Below are positions 22,608 to 31,306 of a stretch of 35,989 bases of DNA, piece by piece. This DNA comes from SIG636 sp045592105. Lineage in GTDB: Bacteria > Bacillota > Clostridia > Oscillospirales > CAG-382. The stretch covers positions 1 to 35,989 of the forward strand of contig JAZNUB010000067.1 of NCBI GenBank assembly GCA_045592105.1, given 5' to 3'. Position numbers and translations under genes: made by a program. The notes under the pieces are model-generated. The model did no database searches, was not told the DNA's origin, and worked only from the letters and a program-made list of their open reading frames with translations. Within the stretch, counting starts at the first letter, position 1. Every line of letters begins with the position of its first letter.

Positions 22608-25600
22608 ATGGAAAACAACAAACTGTTAATTGGAATTCAGTTTACATATAAAGACCAAGACGAAAAATATAAACATTTAAATATTGAATTGTATGTTGTG
22701 CGCGATATCACCTTGTATCAGTTGTTGAGCGGAATTAAATATGGTCTTGCACGGCTTATCACCGAAGATTCCAAAAACAGTTCAATATATCAGAAATGCA
22801 ACGAAATTTATAAGAATTGCGTCTCGAAGCTTGAAACCGGACGCAATGGTAGACAATATTTGACGCACATTACGTTTACTTCTTATAATCAGTCGGTTGC
22901 AGGAAACGGAGCTAGAGATAATGGGCGTTTCGCTTTTTATAATGATGATATTTTCAAGCCGATATGTGAGCTTGGCTTCATTACGTCTAGTAGATTAATA
23001 TTCGACGAAACAGGAGATTTTCCTCCACATGGTATGCTCGATACATCCAAAATTATTGAAGCATTTAATCCTCGTTGCTCAAAAAAAATATTTTTTCCTG
23101 AATACAACATTAGCACGAGACAATTATGGAAATTTGATGACACACCCATTGATATAATATCTCCGACTGATCCTCCTAAAAAAAGCAAACATGGATTGTT
23201 TGCTATGTTATTGCCGTCTTTGATTTCTGTAGGAGTGTTGTTAATAGTAAGATCTGCCGTTATGGACGGCGGTTTTGCCATGCTTGCATTGAGTGCAGCT
23301 ATGGGAATTTCTGCTGTAATTACCACGTTTATTACTTGGAAACGACAAAAAAAAGAATATGAAGAAAGTTTGAAAAAGTGGAGATATCAGTATCAGGATT
23401 ATATAGACAAGCTTATTCTTACCATCAAAGACAGACAGCAAAGCGATACGGCGAAGATGCATGAATTGTACCCCGACATGCTGTCATTGATCAATCAAGA
23501 TAGTGACGGCATATATTCGCTTAACGAAAACATCTATTGTAGAGTACCTCAAGATGAAGATTTCTTAACTTTTAGAATCGGCGTTTCAGACGATGTTCAA
23601 TCTAAATTTGAAGTAAAAGGCGAGAGAAAGGATGTTGTTTTCTCTGAGGCGAGTTATGATATTGTTCGAGATAATTCGGGAACAGATCATTTACAGTTAT
23701 ATCTTCGCGAAGAAATCAATGGTGCTCAAAAGAAAGAGAATTTATGCAAACTTCCTTATCATCTTTCTAATAAGTATCGCTATTTGAATAATGCACCGCT
23801 TCTTTTTTCCCTTAAGAACAAAGGCGCATTGGGTATTGTAGACTATGATATTGAAAATGTGATGTCAAGGTCTCAGTATTTTATTTCCAGAATGATTTTT
23901 GAGTTATGTTATTATCACTCACCCGAAAAACTCCAATTTGTTGTCTTTTTTAAAAATGAAACTAATTGGAATAACATAGAGAACACGATTAATCGCTATA
24001 AATTTATGCCTCACTTTAGAGGATTGTTTTCGGATAAATCCCAATTTGTATTTGATTCTAACAGTGCCAATATTGTGTTAAGTAGTCTCCTAACAATCGT
24101 TAGCAAACGCAAGTCAAGCACAACAGAAAAAGAAGCTTCAACAGTTCCACATATAGTTTTTATCGTTTTTGACGATCATGGCTTGAAAGAGCATGCTTTC
24201 GCAGAATTTCTTCCGGATGCGCCAAAAGAAGGACAAGAGTATGTAAATGATTTAGGTTTAACTTTTGTCTTCGCATCAAAATACAAAGAATATCTTCCCG
24301 CATATTGTGATGATATAGTTGATTTTAATGGCAAAGAAATGTCGGTAACACCCCGTCGCAATGTTTGTGAAAAGAAATTCTTTAGATATCCTGATTTTGA
24401 TTCTGCTCAAGATATCAAACAGTATTTCGCTCAGTATACAACTAAAGTAACAAGGGCGTTAAGGTTTTTTTCTGCGGTTTATTATGCCCAAATCGCTCAA
24501 AACGGAAAGGTTCCATCGTCAGTTGGTTTTTACGAACTGTTTAATGGATGTCGAGATAATTTAACGGCATTAATTAAATCAAACTGGGGGTGCGGATCAG
24601 AAAGAACTATACCCGGAGTTACTACTAGTCTCCGCACACCTATTGGCAAAACTGAAACAGGATTGGCTTATTTGGACCTTCACGAAAAAGCGGACGGTCC
24701 ACATATGCTTGTCGCCGGAACTACCGGTTCTGGTAAGACTGAGACAATTATCTCTTACCTTTTAGGTTTGTGTATGCAATATCGCCCAGACGAGTTGAAC
24801 TTGTTGCTTGTCGATATGAAGGGTGGCGGTTTTACGAAAAGGATCGGTCATCTCCCCCATGTTGTAGGAAAGGTAACCGATGTCGACGGCGATGAAAACG
24901 GAACTGGAGCAGAGTATATGCTCGGTAGATTCCTGTTTGCAATGAAAGCTGAGATAAAGAGGAGAAAAATCTTATTTAATAAACTGCATGTCGACAATAT
25001 TGATGCATATATCGAAGCTTGCAAAAATATCGAGGCGCATATTGAAAAAAAGAAGTTTTCATCGGAAGAAGCAGATATCATTCGAGAAGAGGCAAAAAAC
25101 TCCAAACTTTCACATTTAATCTTAGTGGTTGATGAGTTTACTGAATTGAAACGCTTTTCAAATGAAAATAGCGACATTGATTTTATGGGAGAAATAACCA
25201 CGATTGCTCGTGTAGGTCGAAGTTTAGGCTTCCATATAATTTTGATTTCTCAAAACATCGAAGGTGCAATAACAGAGGATATACGCGTTAATTCTAATGC
25301 GCGCCTTTGTTTAAAAGTTGCTACGCGACAAGCATCCAAAGATATGATCGGAACTGAATTGGCCGCATCTCCGTCGATGCCGGGAAACGGTAGAGCTTAT
25401 TTGCTAGTCGGAACGGGATCAAAGTTCGAGTATTTCCAGTCCGGGTATTCCGGCGTTGGAGTGGAAGATGAGATTCCTGTAGAAATCATACACGCAAGTA
25501 AATGCGGTTCCTATTCGGTTTTTTATCGCTCTGATAGGGACGATAAAAAACTACTGGCTAAAAAAACGGAGCGAAAGAAGCAAGGAAAAGAAAAAACACA

Positions 25601-25766
25601 ACTGGAGTCCATTACCGAAGCAATTTGCTCTGTGTATAATAGTGAAAAGAATGCAATTTCTACTCCCCATATTGTATTTAGAGCACCGTTGCCAACTTGT
25701 GTTGCACTTGATGAAACAAATAAAGTTATAGATTTGTCAAAAAAGAAGGATATGGTGATTATATGA
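22608..25766 (+). CDS. EssC/EccCa-like FtsK/SpoIIIE ATPase of a type VII secretion system
   Basis: 1052 residues. An N-terminal part (1-190) carries a segment near 22-50 (HLNIELYVVRDITLYQLLSG) that resembles a ubiquitin-like YukD/EsaB fold. Two membrane helices lie at about 197-215 and 223-243, followed by a basic region. A degenerate alpha/beta domain lies at about 390-590. One intact FtsK-type ATPase follows: Walker A GTTGSGKT at 704-711, Walker B LILVVDEF at 837-844, plus ISQNIEGAI and ARLCLKVATRQASKDMIG as in EssC D1. It would drive substrate export through the membrane. EssC of Staphylococcus and Bacillus has further ATPase domains in the same chain; here they are in the next gene, which overlaps by ATGA (25763-25766). 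Confidence 0.9.
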   Translation: MENNKLLIGIQFTYKDQDEKYKHLNIELYVVRDITLYQLLSGIKYGLARLITEDSKNSSIYQKCNEIYKNCVSKLETGRNGRQYLTHITFTSYNQSVAGNGARDNGRFAFYNDDIFKPICELGFITSSRLIFDETGDFPPHGMLDTSKIIEAFNPRCSKKIFFPEYNISTRQLWKFDDTPIDIISPTDPPKKSKHGLFAMLLPSLISVGVLLIVRSAVMDGGFAMLALSAAMGISAVITTFITWKRQKKEYEESLKKWRYQYQDYIDKLILTIKDRQQSDTAKMHELYPDMLSLINQDSDGIYSLNENIYCRVPQDEDFLTFRIGVSDDVQSKFEVKGERKDVVFSEASYDIVRDNSGTDHLQLYLREEINGAQKKENLCKLPYHLSNKYRYLNNAPLLFSLKNKGALGIVDYDIENVMSRSQYFISRMIFELCYYHSPEKLQFVVFFKNETNWNNIENTINRYKFMPHFRGLFSDKSQFVFDSNSANIVLSSLLTIVSKRKSSTTEKEASTVPHIVFIVFDDHGLKEHAFAEFLPDAPKEGQEYVNDLGLTFVFASKYKEYLPAYCDDIVDFNGKEMSVTPRRNVCEKKFFRYPDFDSAQDIKQYFAQYTTKVTRALRFFSAVYYAQIAQNGKVPSSVGFYELFNGCRDNLTALIKSNWGCGSERTIPGVTTSLRTPIGKTETGLAYLDLHEKADGPHMLVAGTTGSGKTETIISYLLGLCMQYRPDELNLLLVDMKGGGFTKRIGHLPHVVGKVTDVDGDENGTGAEYMLGRFLFAMKAEIKRRKILFNKLHVDNIDAYIEACKNIEAHIEKKKFSSEEADIIREEAKNSKLSHLILVVDEFTELKRFSNENSDIDFMGEITTIARVGRSLGFHIILISQNIEGAITEDIRVNSNARLCLKVATRQASKDMIGTELAASPSMPGNGRAYLLVGTGSKFEYFQSGYSGVGVEDEIPVEIIHASKCGSYSVFYRSDRDDKKLLAKKTERKKQGKEKTQLESITEAICSVYNSEKNAISTPHIVFRAPLPTCVALDETNKVIDLSKKKDMVII

Positions 25767-27337
25767 AGTTAGCAATGGGAATATATGATGCGCCGCAAAA
25801 ACAAGACCATCTGCCCTTTGATATAGATAACTGGACCAGTAATATAGCTGTATTTGGTGGACCGATGTCAGGCAAAACCACATTCATTAAGACGTTGTTA
25901 GTGCGTATTTACGAGAATACTACCCCATTTATAAAAGAAGATGTTTATATTATCGATTTTGGAGGAAATATAGGTGCATATGGTCAATTGAACAATGTGT
26001 GTGCTTGTTTCAATAACTCTAACGAAGAAAATATTAAGCGAATATTTAGAGTGATCGAAAATCGGCTTGAAGAAAACTCAAAAAAATTAGGTAGCCAAAA
26101 TTTTTATTCTCTTGCTACGAAAAATCCGGAAAAGTGTCCGGCACACATAACTTTAATAATTGAGAATCTTAATGCTTTTCTTGCTGATGAAAGATACTCC
26201 TCGTATCAGGATCGCTTGATACAATTATCTAGAGATGGACTTTCAAAAGGATTATCTATAGTAGTTACGGCGAATGATTTATCCGGCACAAGCAGACTGT
26301 TAGCCAATTTTGGCCAAAAAATTGCCTTTGAAATGCCTGCAGATAATTATTTTGAGATTTTTAATTCTAAAATAGTCAAACCGATGAAAATTCCGGGAAG
26401 ATGCGTTGTTAACATCGAATCTGCCACATATGAGTGCCAAATATTTCTTCCTTTTGCCAATACAGACGCTACCGATGAAATTGAAAAATTAATACGAAAG
26501 TCAAAATTCATCGCTAATCCTAATAAGCTTTTATCATTTCCTGAAGTGCTTGAGTGTGATAATGTTTCGGAATACTGCAAAGAATGCGATGTTACAAAAC
26601 TTTCAAGCAGTCAAGTTCTTGTTGGCTTGGATTATTATGAGCATTCGCCGATAATTGTCGACACAAAAGAAGCGCGTGCAATTGCTATATATGGAAAGAG
26701 AAAATTCGGAAAAACAAATCTTCTCACGGGAATGATTGAGCAGATTGCGAAAAATAATGAAAATACACGCTTTGTATTTTTAGAAGACGGAAGAGAAGAA
26801 ATAAAAGAGCTGTATGATAGATTTGTCAATCGTTCAGAAAGATTCTATAACGTCATTGATTTCATTGGGTACTTGGTAGACAAAGGATACGTTGCGCAGA
26901 GCTTTACGCCATTAAAAAAGGAATCGGCATTAATTAAGGACAACCCACCAACAGTTTTCGTGCTTCAAGGACGTTCTTTTTATCAGGGTTCGTTCTACAA
27001 AGGAGTTAACCACTCAAACACCCTACTAAGATGGATAGCAGAGGATATGATAGCAAGAGCCGAAGATCAAAATTACCTGTTTATTTTTTCTGATGTAAAA
27101 AGCATTCCTGACGTTGATATGCGAGTGAGATTCAACAATATTATATCATCTGCATTTTTGCTCGATAATATAGCAGAGTACATCTCGGAGAGGGGTAATG
27201 GTAACAAATCTGTTTTTGGAGACATGGATGCCAAAGAATTAAAGTTTCAATATGCTAAATGTTCTGTTGGAGACGGATACTATTATGGTGTAGAGACGGA
27301 TGTATTGAAAAAGTTAAAGTTCATTAAGTTTATATAA
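25763..27337 (+). CDS. EssC C-terminal ATPase modules as a separate protein (EccCb-like)
   Basis: 524 residues with two FtsK/EssC-like domains. The first has GGPMSGKTT at 32-40 and a Walker B-like ITLIIENL at about 129-136, where Asn follows the acid. The second has a weakened P-loop, GKRKFGKTN at 311-319. Both are typical of the D2/D3 modules of EssC/EccC, which bind substrate signal sequences and regulate D1. The start overlaps the stop of the upstream ATPase gene, so the two halves should be made in equal amounts. No membrane helix. The arrangement resembles the EccCa/EccCb pair of some actinobacterial systems. Confidence 0.85.
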   Translation: MKLAMGIYDAPQKQDHLPFDIDNWTSNIAVFGGPMSGKTTFIKTLLVRIYENTTPFIKEDVYIIDFGGNIGAYGQLNNVCACFNNSNEENIKRIFRVIENRLEENSKKLGSQNFYSLATKNPEKCPAHITLIIENLNAFLADERYSSYQDRLIQLSRDGLSKGLSIVVTANDLSGTSRLLANFGQKIAFEMPADNYFEIFNSKIVKPMKIPGRCVVNIESATYECQIFLPFANTDATDEIEKLIRKSKFIANPNKLLSFPEVLECDNVSEYCKECDVTKLSSSQVLVGLDYYEHSPIIVDTKEARAIAIYGKRKFGKTNLLTGMIEQIAKNNENTRFVFLEDGREEIKELYDRFVNRSERFYNVIDFIGYLVDKGYVAQSFTPLKKESALIKDNPPTVFVLQGRSFYQGSFYKGVNHSNTLLRWIAEDMIARAEDQNYLFIFSDVKSIPDVDMRVRFNNIISSAFLLDNIAEYISERGNGNKSVFGDMDAKELKFQYAKCSVGDGYYYGVETDVLKKLKFIKFI

Positions 27338-27350
27338 GTAGAGGTGCATT

Positions 27351-27671
27351 GTGGAAAATCGTGGATACATATGTTTGGATACGAAAGCATTTGATGCTGC
27401 TATTGCAAAAAAAGCGGACTTGATTGCTTCGTACAATGAACTTAACGCCGACTATGATAGAATAGTCAACAACCTTATGGAAAATTGGAAAGGCAAGGGT
27501 GCTGACGCATTTCGTCGCGATGCCCAAACTGTAAAGACTAATATTGTCGGTATTTTTGATATCTTAAAAATTATGTGTGATACCTTGACTGATTGCAGAG
27601 AGATATTTGGTGAATGCGACTCTTCTCTCGGTGAGTATAACCGCAATCCCGATGTCAGCGATGGCAAATGA
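27351..27671 (+). CDS. WXG100 (Esx-family) protein
   Basis: 106 residues starting at GTG 27351 after GAGGTG. Helix 1 (TKAFDAAIAKKADLIASYNE) and helix 2 flank ENWKGKGADAFRRD, an intact W-x-G motif at about 46-48 with the downstream Phe. The C-terminal tail LGEYNRNPD is polar and may hold the export signal. Two Cys occur in helix 2 (MCDTLTDCREIFGEC). It stands 14 bases after the split ATPase gene, the usual neighbourhood of Esx substrates. Confidence 0.85.
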   Translation: MENRGYICLDTKAFDAAIAKKADLIASYNELNADYDRIVNNLMENWKGKGADAFRRDAQTVKTNIVGIFDILKIMCDTLTDCREIFGECDSSLGEYNRNPDVSDGK

Positions 27672-27784
27672 ATTCTTTTTGTTTGGTCATCAGATAAAAA
27701 GATATGTCAAAAACTAAACGAGCGACCGACATAGCGTTAGCTAAAATCAGTGGCTTGATAGCTGTTACTTAAGGAGAGGTGAGC

Positions 27785-28801
27785 ATGGAACAACTCGAAC
27801 AAACTGGAGAGAAAAAAGGGGGATTCTTCTCTCGAATATTTCAGAGTGTTGACGAATTCAATATGTGTTTTGAAAATGGAATAATCAAAGACGCCGACAA
27901 GGCAATCTCGATTTTAAAGCAAGAAGCAGCAAAAGGGTTGCCGTACGCAGAAAACAACCTTGGAGTGTGCTATTACAATGGTAGAGGCGTTTCTCAAGAT
28001 TATGCAGAGGCATTTAGGCTTTTCAAGTCTGCAGCTTCAAAGGGAGAAGTGAGTGCACAATATAATCTTGGTAATTGCTATGCAGAAGGACATGGAACAA
28101 AACAAAATTATTCAGAAGCTGCGAAGTGGTATAAAAAGGCTGCAGATCAGGACGACATTGATTCTCAATACGCTTTAGCACAGTGTTATGAAATGGGACA
28201 AGGCGTACCTGCTGATAATAAAAAAGCATTTGTTTGGTATAAAAAAGCCGCTCAAAAAGGTCATGTTGCAGCGCAAGGTTGTTTAGCTTTGCTTTTTCAT
28301 TATGGCAGAGGTACCAATCAAGATTTCAAGGAAGCATTTAAGTGGTACAAGAGATCTGCAGAACAAGGTGACCTTACTGGCCAGTATGGACTTGGATTTT
28401 GTTACGAGGATGGCATAGGAACTAGTCAAGATTACAAGAAGGCAATACTTTGGTATAAAAAAGCTACCGATCAAGGATCTGCGAGTGCTATGTTGGCAAT
28501 CGGAAATATGTATGCTCGAGCACTGGGTGTCGAGAGAAATCTTGATGAGGCATTCAAATGGTTCAAACAAGGTGCTGAGTTTGGTCATGCAGGGTGTCAA
28601 TATACAGTGGGTGGCTTCTATCTCAAAGGATATTCTGTCGAAAAGAATTTGAACGAGGCAAAGAAATGGTACGAAAAGGCTGCTGAGCAGGGTGACAAGC
28701 AAGCACGAGAAATGCTCAAAAAATTAGAAGGAGACATTTCCATTACTAACATATCAAAACGCTCATCTGACGATTTGATTGCAGATCTTGCTGGTGAATG
28801 A
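27785..28801 (+). CDS. Sel1-repeat protein with conserved C-terminal tail
   Basis: 338 residues. After a short basic N-terminus (KKGGFFSRIF) come seven to eight Sel1/SLR units of 36 residues from about residue 33. Their consensus is AAKWYKKAADQGD.x.AQY.LG.CYE.G.GV.QD. The repeats form a curved alpha solenoid for protein binding. The last residues, SDDLIADLAGE, nearly match the last residues of the vWA protein encoded two genes later. No signal peptide. ATG 27785 follows AAGGAGAGG; a GTG six bases earlier overlaps that site. Likely a cytoplasmic adaptor; the partner is unknown. Confidence 0.85.
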   Translation: MEQLEQTGEKKGGFFSRIFQSVDEFNMCFENGIIKDADKAISILKQEAAKGLPYAENNLGVCYYNGRGVSQDYAEAFRLFKSAASKGEVSAQYNLGNCYAEGHGTKQNYSEAAKWYKKAADQDDIDSQYALAQCYEMGQGVPADNKKAFVWYKKAAQKGHVAAQGCLALLFHYGRGTNQDFKEAFKWYKRSAEQGDLTGQYGLGFCYEDGIGTSQDYKKAILWYKKATDQGSASAMLAIGNMYARALGVERNLDEAFKWFKQGAEFGHAGCQYTVGGFYLKGYSVEKNLNEAKKWYEKAAEQGDKQAREMLKKLEGDISITNISKRSSDDLIADLAGE

Positions 28802-28926
28802 CGACCGTGATGCACTAAAACTAATTACACGCTGTAATAATTGTTAAACACCTGTAAACTAACAATATGATTTTCTTTTAAGTCTGTAAATGCATAAAAT
28901 GAACTGGATTGGAGATGCATCTGATT

Positions 28927-30477
28927 ATGCCTGGAATTTTTCATGAGTACAAAATAGCATTACTTGACTCATCTTTCTTTATGAGTCCTTTTCCACAAGA
29001 TGTTCGAGATGGATTGCAAGACATTAAGGTGTATGTTGCAGATACATTTAATTCGGAAATTGAACAGTATAAGACGCTTCTCTCAAAAAAGAGATGCAGT
29101 GATTATAACAATAACATCGATTTTCTGAATCAAAATATGAAACTTAATACACTGAATCTTGATTCTTTTGGGACTAGCAGTGAAAGTCTTCACAATGATG
29201 TATGGGGGTTAATTACACTTTTTAAAAGTGTAAATCCATCAGCTAAAATTATTGTTGTGACCGCAAACACTATACTGATGCAAAGGATTATTCTGCACAA
29301 CATAGGTGTAGATATATACAATCTGAACGATCGTTGTATATTATATTCTGATAAATATCTATCCATGAAGAGTCTTTTTGAATATAAAGAAACCGATTGT
29401 ATAGGCGAGCAGCCATCCCAAGAACGTGTTACTAAGGGATCTTTATTATACAAAAGTAATGGTTCGCCCATCATCCTTGGCGATGTAATAAAGTCGGGCG
29501 TTGAATCAAATCTTCATAAAATTCAAGGGTCAAGCACACTAATCGCAAAGGTTTTTAAAAAAGACAAGCTTTCTTCTCGGAAAATAAAAAACATAAAAAA
29601 ACTCGCGGGAATAAATACAAGATTGGAAATATCCTGGGCTTTGTTTCCTATGGACGTTCTTTATTATGATCAAGAAGCTAAAGCACCTGCTGGATTTACA
29701 GAAAGTTTTGCGGCAGTTGAAAAAGATTTGGGCGATAACCCGTTATTTGCTGGACAGCTCGATGATTTGCCTGACGAAAGCTTAAATACTAAACTTTCAA
29801 ATAATATCGAACTTTGTTTAAAAGTTACTAGACAAGTATGCTATTTAAACAATTTTGGTTTTCTTGTTTCCGACTTTAATATGAACAACTTTGCTACTAT
29901 AAAAAATGATGGTAGTAATATTCAGATGTGGGATACAGATAGCTTTGGATATGATACATATTTCAGTGGATATTGCTCTGGTGATAAAACTACCAAAGAA
30001 TATGATATTGCAAAAAAAGAAGGCGCCATAGATTTTTGTAGCGAGGCACTCTATTTATTTGTCTTTTCTATTCTTTCGTTGGGTGATACGCCTATTTCTG
30101 AATTTACAGGAAAGTTTAAATATGAAAAACCAAATTATATAGCTCAATTTAGAAAACGGTTATTCCCTGATAATATTTGGCGATTATTCGAGGATGTTTT
30201 CACTGGAAAGAAATTGCCATCGATAGAGGTTTTGTTACGGCAACTTGTTGTTTCATTAAATTCTCTGGAGGAAGAGCCCGAATCTAATAAAACATACGGT
30301 GAATTGTTGAGCGATGTTTTGTCCGCATCTACCGAGGTTGAACAGCGGGACGATCCACCAGATGATGTGCCATTATTCCCATCGTCAAAAAAACAAAAAG
30401 GTTTGCCAGGGTGGTTGTGGTTCCTGCTTGCTGTAGGAGCAATTATTTTGATTGCGGTTATCAAATCACAGCAATAA
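28927..30477 (+). CDS. PIN-like domain / YegI-like protein kinase / C-terminal membrane anchor
   Basis: 516 residues in four parts. Residues 8-140 look like a PIN-type alpha/beta fold: KIALLDSSFF with Asp14, later Asp and Glu, and IIVVTANT near 109-116. Residues 175-450 are a divergent protein kinase: IAKVFKK offers Lys208, SDFNMNN (315-321) is the catalytic loop in place of HRDxxxxN, and WDTDSFG (335-341) replaces DFG with a DxD. These are features of YegI-type kinases of TerY-P modules. Next comes an acidic linker, then one membrane helix at 494-512 at the extreme C-terminus. Start taken at ATG 28927; TTG 28909 and ATG 28915 are alternatives with poorer spacing. It heads a kinase-vWA-PP2C gene set. 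Activity cannot be decided from sequence. Confidence 0.75.
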   Translation: MPGIFHEYKIALLDSSFFMSPFPQDVRDGLQDIKVYVADTFNSEIEQYKTLLSKKRCSDYNNNIDFLNQNMKLNTLNLDSFGTSSESLHNDVWGLITLFKSVNPSAKIIVVTANTILMQRIILHNIGVDIYNLNDRCILYSDKYLSMKSLFEYKETDCIGEQPSQERVTKGSLLYKSNGSPIILGDVIKSGVESNLHKIQGSSTLIAKVFKKDKLSSRKIKNIKKLAGINTRLEISWALFPMDVLYYDQEAKAPAGFTESFAAVEKDLGDNPLFAGQLDDLPDESLNTKLSNNIELCLKVTRQVCYLNNFGFLVSDFNMNNFATIKNDGSNIQMWDTDSFGYDTYFSGYCSGDKTTKEYDIAKKEGAIDFCSEALYLFVFSILSLGDTPISEFTGKFKYEKPNYIAQFRKRLFPDNIWRLFEDVFTGKKLPSIEVLLRQLVVSLNSLEEEPESNKTYGELLSDVLSASTEVEQRDDPPDDVPLFPSSKKQKGLPGWLWFLLAVGAIILIAVIKSQQ

Positions 30478-30523
30478 AAATCAAAATAGTGAATTTAAAA
30501 GGATATATACAAGGAGACGAATT

Positions 30524-31273
30524 ATGAAAGAAACCAGACTAAATGCGTCCAAAAGATTACCAATTGTTTTTTGCTTGGACGTTTCACCATCGATGGGTTG
30601 GTGCAAAGATGGAAATAGCACTTCTATTGATTTGTTAAATGTAGCTGTAAACAACTTTATAAATGAATTAAAGCTTCATACAAAAGCTAGAGCTGCTGCC
30701 GAAATAGCATTTGTTACGTTTGGCGAAGAAATTGTGATGAATACTGAATTTACGCCATTAAGCGCTCTTCAAACTATGCAGTTCAAAACAGAAAAAGTAG
30801 GGGCGACTAGCATTTCTAAAGCTGTATTCGAAGCAATTAAGAAAATAAAAGATAGACGCGAATTACTTAAAGAAGGCGAAATATCTTGCTATGCACCATT
30901 TCTTGTTCTAGTTACAGATGGAGATCCTGACAGCATCGTTGATTCTGAAGCGGTTTTTCAGCAAACCCTTAAGGAGGTACGTTCTCACTGTCATGATCAT
31001 ATACCTGTCTACGATTTAATCGTACCTTTCGTCATAGGAGTTGGTGATTATGTTGATACTAAAACATTAAATGCATATTCCGAAGGGTTTACAAAAGGTT
31101 TTTTCCATATTAAGGGAAAATCAAGCGATATTAAGCTAAACCTTAACAAGGTTTTTCAAATGATTATTAATAGCACTATAATCAGTTTTACACCTAATAA
31201 GTCAGCGAAAGAAATTATTTCTACTATTCAAAATGATGCAAACGATTTGCTTGCAGATTTGGCTGGAGAATAG
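30524..31273 (+). CDS. TerY-like von Willebrand factor A (vWA) protein
   Basis: 249 residues, a complete vWA domain. The MIDAS motif DVSPSMG (D19-S21-S23) follows the first strand LPIVFCL. A Thr in GATSISKAV and the late strand LVLVTDGDPDS complete the metal site. This is the layout of TerY, the vWA member of the TerY-P triad, which pairs with a PP2C phosphatase and a kinase; both flank it. The last residues, NDLLADLAGE, almost repeat those of the Sel1 protein. ATG 30524 follows AAGGAGA; an upstream in-frame ATG overlaps the kinase gene. Probably a metal-dependent protein-interaction module in the cytoplasm. Confidence 0.88.
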   Translation: MKETRLNASKRLPIVFCLDVSPSMGWCKDGNSTSIDLLNVAVNNFINELKLHTKARAAAEIAFVTFGEEIVMNTEFTPLSALQTMQFKTEKVGATSISKAVFEAIKKIKDRRELLKEGEISCYAPFLVLVTDGDPDSIVDSEAVFQQTLKEVRSHCHDHIPVYDLIVPFVIGVGDYVDTKTLNAYSEGFTKGFFHIKGKSSDIKLNLNKVFQMIINSTIISFTPNKSAKEIISTIQNDANDLLADLAGE

Positions 31274-31306
31274 TATTGATAATATTGGAAAGGAGAGTGG
31301 TTTGTT

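Noticed and set aside
28841..28871. Possible promoter upstream of the PIN-kinase gene (TTGTTA ... TATGAT)
   Set aside because: The spacer is 19 bases and both boxes deviate from consensus; the TTGTTA/TAACAA dyad is only six bases per arm. Not strong enough to list.
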